Below are positions 58,201 to 64,000 of a DNA stretch of 64,000 nt, in pieces. This DNA comes from Aplysia californica. Taxonomy: Eukaryota; Mollusca; Gastropoda; Aplysiida; Aplysiidae. The DNA lies in the NCBI RefSeq assembly GCF_000002075.1, contig NW_004797331.1, positions 1,845,183-1,909,182 of the forward strand, given 5' to 3'. The position numbers and the translations under genes were made by a program. A model generated the notes under the pieces. The model was not told where the DNA came from. It saw only the letters and a list, made by a program, of their open reading frames with translations, and ran no database searches. The number at the start of each line of letters is the position of its first letter. Positions within the stretch are counted from its first letter, which is position 1.

Positions 58201-61200
58201 TCCGCTGAAGCACTGAACCAAAATCCCAACTTAAGTGACAACTTGGAATCAAAGAGTTAATCTAGAATTTTGGCTGAAAAGAAAAATAGAATGAGGGACT
58301 GAAGAAGGGTGTAGATCTAGACAGAAAATAAGTTCTTAAAGGTGCTTTCATTACTACCTTTCAACATTTGATTGTCCCTAAAGTTTCTTCTGTTGTTGAT
58401 AGGCACTGTTTTTTAGTTGTTTTGACAGATTTGCTCTCTTTCAGCTTTATAAAGGGGGCTCTCATGGCTGGGAGGTTAAGGTGTTCGCCTCTCATTCAAG
58501 GTCAGGGGTTCGAATCCGGGTAGCAACGGAAAAGTTTTCTTCTCTAAAATTGTCTCCTTTCGTGCTCTCCAACAATGTTCTGTCGTCTTCTTTCATTTCC
58601 ACTTTCTGCCCCCACCCCCTCACCTCCTTTGCCTCCCCCTCTGAGTTCCTGACTTTTTCTGCTGCCTTTTTACTGCTACTCCTTGGCTCCTTCTTACTGC
58701 TGTCTTTCAGCCACACCCCTGATCTTCTGGTAGGAAAGATCTACACCTTGCCTTCTCAGACAAGGGCGAAAAATCTCAGAGGTATTGTGTGCAAGTTGCG
58801 ACGTTCAAGTTCCCTTGGTGGTCTAAGATCAATTAGAGTAGAGTAGCTTTGGCCGCCGCCTGGGTAAAATTCAAAATCTCCTACCAACTAAAAATGTTTA
58901 TTGTGTCCCGCGCGCTCATATGACATGACCATATGCAATGGTGAGTGCCGTAAAACACTACCCCCCCCCCCCAACTTTGTAAAGCTATTATTTTTTTTAC
59001 GTTTAATGTGTTTTGTTGTTTGTTAAAAATTATTTGAATGCTTTTATTTGAATCTCTTGACCAAAATAAGTTGAATCATTTACCCCTGCACCTCGCCAGC
59101 ACCCAGAGGCAGGCCAACAGATTCGAGCTGGACTTGCATCGATAGAAGAACTTCTCCAGTCTCGACCTACTCTTGCTGGTAGCCACAGACAGCTTACACT
59201 CCCAAGACAGGTATTACAACTTCAATGCAGAATTTGTTCTCTCTCACATATTTAAAAAACATTTCAATATTGTTAAAATAGTTCTGTGCTGGTGAATTTC
59301 TATACACTATCACAATTGTCAGTGTGATTATCTGAAAATTTGTCACAAATGTTTTCAAGTTGGACACTTTACAAAGTTTGCTGAATAGATTCCTTTGAAA
59401 AGAAATTCACAAAGAACATCTTTAGAGGTTTTTTTATTTTTATGTCAGCTTAACGTTGAAAACATCTGACCCCCATGTGAACTATGTCATGGGAAAGTAC
59501 GGTTATTTGATTTTGATGACTTTGACAGTGGATTCAATCTGCCGTTTGCTAAACCTAAAATTATGAGTTGCCTTTCTTTCTGTGGTGGACAGTGTTTTGA
59601 CAATATTTTCAAACTGTTTGAAATTTAGTTTGATTCTTTGTAAGACATGTATAAGTAAAAAAATAGCAATGAAGTATTAGCCGTTTTATTACCTAATTAA
59701 GTGTAATAATAGATAGCATTTGTATAGCGCAAATCCCCGCTCAACAGCAGGCTCTATGCGCTTTACACTATATTATGTGTAAAAGGCTGTACTTTTATAA
59801 ATTGCAAAATTATATGACTTTGTTCACAGTTAATGGCATTCAATAGTCAAGTGCCAAGTGAAAAGACAGAATCTCAGGATTGCCCAAATTGGACAGATGT
59901 TGACAAGAAACCACCCTACGTTGTTGGAGAAGAGGCGAGAGAAAGAGTTTTTTTAATCAGCTTTCTGCAGTTTGGGTTTTAAAATATGTTTTGCTACATG
60001 GATTCTGTTTTATTTTGCCTCCGCTTTGCTGGAACAACACTAGTATCTTTTTGTACAATGGTTTGTTTAACTGCAACAAAAATTCTTGTTGTTACTACTG
60101 TCAGCAGTAGGAAAGATTTAATGCAACACCTTTCACAGCCATTGATTTGAAGAGACTAGGGTAGGAAAAGACAATAAAATTATGTTGGCAAATAGGTATT
60201 ATAAAAGTCTTGCATACAGGGCGTCCAGCAAAGTCGTAAAGTCGTAAAAAAGTCGTAAATTCGATGCCCTGGTCGTAAATGGTAGTAAATTTGCCTTGAA
60301 AGTAGTAAAAATTTGTTAAACGGTCGTAAATTAGCCTGCATACTGAGTGATGAAGCCAGCAAGACTTTTCAGTGAACCCTAGCCTCCGTTTTTGCAGGTC
60401 GCGATTGTGATATAATTATTCGTTTACCTTTTCCCCGTCCGAGAGTACGTTTCACGTGAAAAGCCGGCTATGGCGGCAGGTGGAAGTGTATGTGACACCG
60501 AGGCTTGATCGGGAAAATCGAGATCTACTTTCGCTTTCGTTACCACCCTGAAATTTGGCGAAGATAAACTGATAACGCAACATTTGTAATATGCAGGTTG
60601 TACAGTATAAACGCTGTGTCGCCGTGCAAACAAAATTTATTAATTACACGGACTCTGTCACTTGTGGGGGTTGGGGGGGGCGGGGGGGGTGAAAAGAAAA
60701 TACAAGCTTTGTCCGATTTTTAGATTGTCGGGTTCACCAGCATGACAGGTCAGTGAACCTTCGCGCGAGGCACTACAAGGTACAGCATCGGTGAGCACCA
60801 GCGTTTGTTGGGGTCGCCAAAGTTCATTAAAAAGTCGAGCGTTGCGAAGTATAGGACTACGGAGTAGGGCAGGGATTATTGATTTTTTTAAAGAGACATT
60901 CGGGGGAGGGGGGGAGCGGATGAAGGCAACACCAGAGGACAAAAACTGTATGCAAATTTCAGAATTTTGATTAGATTTAGAGCCCTTTGCAAAGCGCGCG
61001 TTGGTGCAGGCCTTGTGTGGAATCGGGATCCTTCATACCTTGTAAGCCGTGTTATTGAAATAAAGTGTTCGCGTTTCATTTGTTGGGTGATAGTAAATTA
61101 GAACAATATTGTAGCTTTCTGTTCAAGACTGGCAGATTTTCAGTGCCACTGCCTCTTGCCCTCTCACAGTTCTTACACCTCTCACACTGAATATGTTTAT

Positions 61201-63425
61201 TCGAGTCATTACGTGTGTGTGTGGGTGTGTGTGTGTGTGTGCGCGCGCGTTGTTGTTGTGTAACATGGCCCTGGAAAATGGAGAAGCCGGTTTGGCAGTC
61301 ACCCTGTGTGTACACATTAGGTACAAATCTCCCCCCCCCCCCCCAACCAGGGCAGTGCTATTGACTGAAATGTCTTTAGGCCATTCCCAAAGGGAGGATA
61401 TTAACATGTTCTTATGCACAGTAGAATTGTAAATGGGCTGATTTATCAATGTCATGCTCATACTGTGCTGGACCCGCGTAGGGGAAACTGCTGCCTTTTC
61501 TGTCCTCTTCTTTACTATCGTCATTTTCCTCTACTTCTTTTGTATGTTTGTCACACTTGTGAACTTCTATTTCCGGGGTGCCTTGATAGTCGAAGCTTGG
61601 ACTTCTCTGTTGACATCCACCCCTTGTCGCTCATATCACCTATGCAGTTGCGAGCGCCGTAAAAACCTTACTAAAACTAAATCAAATCTAGCTGCAAGCA
61701 AGCTTGCGATCGTCTGTCTATCCTCCATTTTGTCGACTGGACTTTGTTGTGTGTTCTTTTCGTTCCATATGTTATGTAATAATAATATATATGTTATTGA
61801 TGGCGCAAATTAACTCCCTTTTTCGAGCTGGTGTGGGGCTTGATTTGCTGGGTAGTAAATTTTTTTCCAGGTAGTAAATTTTTTCGGGAAATATTGCTGG
61901 ACACCCTGTGCATACAAATTAACTGATTTGTCAGGGTTTAATATAAGTATTCTTTGACTTTGAGCCTTTTTCTCCTCCTGTTTAATAAACTGAGATATAT
62001 GGTGGGATTTTTTTTTTTCAGATAGTGATAATATCAAAAAAAGAAGAGAAAAAAGACCTTTATGTCTATTCAAGTGTTCAAAAATGCAGTTTTTGGGACA
62101 CCTGAATAGACATAAAAGTTTTGAAAATCTCGCTCTTACTGGCAAAATTGAAGGCAAATGAGGCAGGGGTAGGCTCAAAGCTACCAACTTGGAGAACCTA
62201 AACAGATGGGTAATGGGAAAAGAACAGGGTAATATAACTTTTTTAAGAGCATCCAAGCTAAGGAATGAATGGAGAACAATGATCACCGATGTCTGCCAGA
62301 GATCTGGCACTTGATGATGATGATGTTAATAACACCTAAATTGAAGTATCAGTTTATGCTGAAATCTTTAATTAATTAAGTAAAATTAAAAGACAAATCA
62401 ACAGTATCTTTCTAATGTTAGATTCATGTTATATTTCTGATTTCCAGGCTATGTACATTCGACCATCAGAGCATTATCGTCTGAGCTGGCCCATGCGTAG
62501 AGGACAGCTAAATGTTCACCAAGGTCCTGGGGGTACCCTGTCATCTGTCCTGGCTGATATTGAGGCCATCTGGGGCTGTGTACTACAGGACCACATGGAA
62601 ATACCTTTGAAAGACCTCAAAGTGAGTACAACACAGTGGTAGTTCAAACTTTTTCTGTCATGACCCAGACTAGTTCTGGGCTTTAAGCAAAAAAAGCGTT
62701 AATTAAAGATTGTGACCCATGACGTCTTGCGTGTAGTGGAATTTTCCTTAGCATGTATTTACATATATATAGTTAGCTGTCAAGGAGTAAAAAAAATTAT
62801 TTGGATTAATTGTGAACCCACTTTCATGTTAAAGTACTTTCCCGTACTGTGTAAAAGCAATGAAATCTGAGCTCTTTTCTTACCAAATTGAATATAAAAG
62901 GCTCATACTGTTTAGACTCATACTTTAGAGAACCCGTCTCTGCAATGTAGTGGTCAATTTCTGGACATTGAGATGTGTATGGCTCATATCTTTGTCAACT
63001 GAGACAAAACCTCTTTCTATTTTATCATTACATATCTGACCATGGAAATGATATTTTTCTTTCGAATGCTCTTCGCAGTTTTAGTGCTCACAATTCATGA
63101 TTTTTATTTTAGAGTTATAATGAGTGCTAAAAATAAAGGTATATGAAGTATGTATTCCCCTCTACTTTTGAACTTTTTTTTCATAACACATCCTTTCATC
63201 TAAACTGGTTTGTTTCCTTTTTCAGACGAGACAAAATTTGCTCTGTTAAGGTTAATAGAAAAGTTTTAAAGTGAGTTTGAAGTCTGTCATGTACTCACAG
63301 TTTTATTGTTTCAGCACTACAGGGCTGTCCTCCTAATCCCAGATGTTTATGTACACAAACACATCAAGGCATTGGTGAACTTGCTACTGAACACTTTTGG
63401 CTTTGGTGCTGCAATTGTACATCAG
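52188..63425 (+). CDS. ACTR8: ACTR8 (ARP8), actin-related protein 8, 5' part, runs off the window
   Basis: ARP8 is a nuclear actin-fold subunit of the INO80 chromatin-remodelling complex, where it helps bind nucleosomes and DNA in the actin/ARP4/ARP8 module. Six exons join in phase 0 throughout, giving 246 residues: 52188-52250, 56842-57015, 59100-59210, 59830-59934, 62448-62621 and 63315-63425. Matches to human ACTR8 include IIVIQPGSVNLRVGRASDAF (human FIIVIHPGSTTLRIGRATDT), WPMRRGQLNVHQGPGGTLSS (WPIRRGQLNIHPGPGGSLTA) and LLIPDVYVHKHIKALVN (LLIPDIYNKQHVKELVN). Human ACTR8 is 624 residues, so about 60 percent lies beyond base 64000. The N-terminus is short and Pro/Lys-rich, lacking the longer charged leader of human. 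Intron 4 uses a GC donor. UPF2 is transcribed away from it on the other strand. Confidence 0.94.
52370..52442 (+). repeat. TCTAGA hexamer array
   Basis: Imperfect AGATCT/TCTAGA units in ACTR8 intron 1. Confidence 0.85.
52621..52857. repeat. fold-back repeat in ACTR8 intron 1
   Basis: Two arms of about 100 bases (52621-52722 and 52759-52857) are near reverse complements, e.g. CCAACTTGGCGTGTTTTGAA against TTCAAAACACGCCAAGTTGG, and AACTCAAGC against GCTTGAGTTTG, with a loop near 36 bases. Likely a MITE or palindromic duplication. Confidence 0.85.
54316..54435 (+). repeat. CA microsatellite in ACTR8 intron 1
   Basis: AC repeats broken by AAAC, CCC and GAC units; the two ACACACGAC blocks repeat about 25 bases apart. 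Confidence 0.9.
54505..54592 (+). repeat. two-copy tandem repeat, 44-base unit
   Basis: Units at 54505-54548 and 54549-54592 start GAGGTC(T)CGATCTTAAGAG and GAGGTCTTGATCTTAAGAG, both with GCAGTGTTCAAG. Confidence 0.75.
54695..54848 (+). repeat. second copy of the fold-back right arm plus flank
   Basis: Matches 52803-52962: TTGGTTCG-TACCGAGGCATGCG, TCATTCAAAACACGCCAAGT, AGATGTTCGTCCA, TTGACCCACTTAGACA. The left arm is absent. Confidence 0.8.
55343..55440 (+). repeat. TCTAGA hexamer array
   Basis: Interrupted AGATCTAGAT units in ACTR8 intron 1. Confidence 0.85.
56842..57015 (+). CDS. ACTR8: ACTR8 coding exon 2
   Basis: Residues 22-79, opening the actin fold: IIVIQPGSVNLRVGRASDAF, then VPHCIARK (human IPHVIARR). 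Acceptor ATTCCAG, donor GTAAGT. Confidence 0.95.
57273..57759. mobile_element. piggyBac-type MITE (CTCACTG-CTACC ends)
   Basis: In ACTR8 intron 2. TTAA at 57269-57272 and 57760-57763; ends CTCACTGACTACC and, on the reverse strand, CTCACTGGCTACC. Noncoding, 487 bases. The right half holds two GTGCCA-CACTGGCA-type repeats (TTCGTGCCAAAGTGGCA, TTCGTGCCACACTGGCA). Confidence 0.85.
58454..58972 (+). repeat. tRNA-headed SINE family A, full length
   Basis: Best copy, in ACTR8 intron 2. The head GCTGGGAGGTTAAGGTG (A-box-like) and GGGGTTCGAATCCGG (contains a perfect B box GGTTCGAATCC) are spaced as in a tRNA. The body has CCTTGGTGGTCTAAGATCAA; the 3' tail GAGTGCCGTAAAACACTA ends in poly-C. Length about 519. 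Confidence 0.85.
59100..59210 (+). CDS. ACTR8: ACTR8 coding exon 3
   Basis: Residues 80-116, EAGQQIRAGLASIEELLQSR then LTLPRQ, an ARP8-specific insert (human NEQRQNGLKMVDQAIWSKKM). Acceptor TCGCCAG, donor GTATTA. Confidence 0.9.
59700..59785 (+). repeat. LINE 3' UTR-like scrap (TATAGCGC...GCGCTTTACA)
   Basis: In ACTR8 intron 3. AGCATTTGTATAGCGCAAAT then CTCTATGCGCTTTACACTAT, a short unit with inverted GCGC motifs seen in other copies here (1395-1430, 47505-47560). Confidence 0.45.
59830..59934 (+). CDS. ACTR8: ACTR8 coding exon 4 (GC donor)
   Basis: Residues 117-151, ending PPYVVGEE, which joins exon 5 to read VGEEAMYIRP (human VGEEALYVNP). The junction requires GAG|GCGAGA, a GC donor. The next GT would add four residues (ARER) absent from human. 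Acceptor TTCACAG. Confidence 0.9.
60217..61908. mobile_element. hAT-like non-autonomous element with nested family C repeat
   Basis: In ACTR8 intron 4. Ends CAGGGCGTCCAGCAA and, on the reverse strand, CAGGGTGTCCAGCAA. TGCATACA occurs at both borders (60211-60218, overlapping the first two element bases, and 61909-61916), as expected of an 8-base hAT target duplication if one CA was lost. Short repeats GTCGTAAA/GTAGTAAA cluster at 60235-60335 and recur near the right end. No transposase seen. Confidence 0.7.
61330..61680 (+). repeat. SINE-like repeat family C
   Basis: Plus-strand copy nested in the hAT-like element 60217-61908. It starts after poly-C with CAGGGCAGTGCTATTGACTG, includes TTGTAAATGGGCTGATTTAT, and ends in the tail GCAGTTGCGAGCGCCGTAAA then AACCTTAC. 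Confidence 0.8.
62085..62325 (+). mobile_element. 3' end of a LINE (same family as 14440)
   Basis: In ACTR8 intron 4. Reads GHLNRHKSFENLALTGKIEG-like sequence with decay, then FLRASKLRNEWRTMITDVCQ, and ends in TGATGATGATG. It shares GAGGCAGGGGTAGGC and GAGATCTGGCACTTGATGAT-like blocks with the 14440 copy. Confidence 0.75.
62448..62621 (+). CDS. ACTR8: ACTR8 coding exon 5
   Basis: Residues 152-209, AMYIRPSEHYRLSWPMRRGQ, LADIEAIWGCVLQDHMEIPL; human ADIEVIWSHAIQKYLEIPLKDLK aligns without gaps. Acceptor TTTCCAG, donor GTGAGT. Confidence 0.97.
63315..63425 (+). CDS. ACTR8: ACTR8 coding exon 6 (last in window)
   Basis: Residues 210-246, HYRAVLLIPDVYVHKHIKAL then LLNTFGFGAAIVHQ; human YRCILLIPDIYNKQHV and MKMGFSGIVVHQ align. 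Acceptor GTTTCAG, donor GTGAAG. The next human block (ESVCATYGSGL) is not in the window. Confidence 0.96.
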
Positions 63426-63569
63426 GTGAAGATTAGGACGAATAAATTCAGTCTCAGGTAGATACGGTAAAATGTGTTTGCATTTGGTTGATTGTGTGTG
63501 TGTGGGTGGGTGGATGTGTGTGAGTATGTTTGTGTGTGCGATTAAACAATTGTTTTGTTGTTGCATGGG

Positions 63570-64000
63570 TCTCAATATTCCGCTATTTAGCGGATTTCCG
63601 CTACCGCCATTTCCTCCACTAAACTCCGCTACCGCGACAGCGGGCCAATCAGAAAGAGAGTTGTTGGGAGCAGGGTGACTGCCAGGCCCCGGGAATTTTT
63701 AAAAAATCACAGAGACCCGGGAAAATACATAAAAGATCTCGATTATTTGGAAACCAAATCCAATAACGTCTTTAAGTTCATTTCTGCCGGTCGCGATTGT
63801 GATATTAATTCGTCTCTGAGAGTACGCTTCACGCGAACTGGCGGCTTTGGCGGCAAGCGGAATTGTGTCACCATGGCTCGACTGACTGGAAAATCAAGAT
63901 CTACTTTCGCTTTCGTTACCCCCCAGAAATTTGTCAGTAATTGTATGATAACCCAACAATTATTGTAACATGCAGGTTCGGCATTACAAACGTGGTGTCG
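63570..64000 (+). mobile_element. relative of the 60217 hAT-like element, cut by the window edge
   Basis: In ACTR8 intron 6. From about 63786 it matches 60398-60620 (GGTCGCGATTGTGATAT, GATCTACTTTCGCTTTCGTT, ATGCAGGTT). Its outer part differs: GGGTCTCAATATTCCGCTAT then repeated TCCGCTA units. Its right end is off the window. Confidence 0.6.

Noticed and set aside
58460-58530. Possible functional tRNA gene
   Set aside because: A and B boxes are present, but paired stems do not close and a long SINE body with the shared tail follows.

Overview
The window is eukaryotic nuclear DNA. Small exons with GT-AG borders lie in long AT-rich introns packed with SINEs, LINE fragments, DNA-transposon remnants and microsatellites. 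Protein similarity of the two genes and the kinds of repeats suggest a lophotrochozoan, most likely a gastropod mollusc. That placement is inference; no marker in the window fixes it. No bacterial gene, CRISPR array, retrovirus or LTR element was recognised.

Two genes are supported, both by exon-by-exon similarity to human proteins recalled from memory. On the minus strand, UPF2 (regulator of nonsense transcripts 2) appears whole as a coding sequence: 39 coding exons from an ATG at 46709 to a stop at 12719, with unbroken phase, giving 1339 codons against 1272 in human. It carries an N-terminal basic/coiled segment, three MIF4G domains, an acidic linker and the C-terminal UPF1-binding segment. 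On the plus strand, ACTR8 (actin-related protein 8 of the INO80 complex) starts at 52188; its first six coding exons (246 residues) are present and the gene runs off the right edge. The genes are head to head, 5.5 kb apart between start codons. Their products work in separate pathways, nonsense-mediated mRNA decay and chromatin remodelling.

Layout: 1-12.4 kb holds no gene I can support, only a LINE 3' end, a decayed reverse-transcriptase stretch, two SINE families, a small piggyBac-type MITE and microsatellites. 12.7-46.7 kb is UPF2, whose introns hold a mariner copy (with a LINE fragment inside it), a second IS630/Tc1/mariner-type copy, a pogo-like element, a piggyBac-type element, SINEs and LINE fragments. 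46.7-52.2 kb is the shared upstream region, with overlapping Tigger-like elements and GA-rich repeats. 52.2-64 kb is the 5' part of ACTR8, whose introns hold a fold-back repeat, a piggyBac-type MITE, a full-length tRNA-headed SINE and hAT-like elements.

The most interesting signals are three otherwise unrelated repeat families that share one 3' tail module, two GC-AG introns (one in each gene), three different TTAA-flanked MITEs, and two hAT-like relatives that share a core but not their end motifs. I found no convincing new multi-gene system. Exon borders were read by eye from splice signals plus family similarity; no alignment or search was run.
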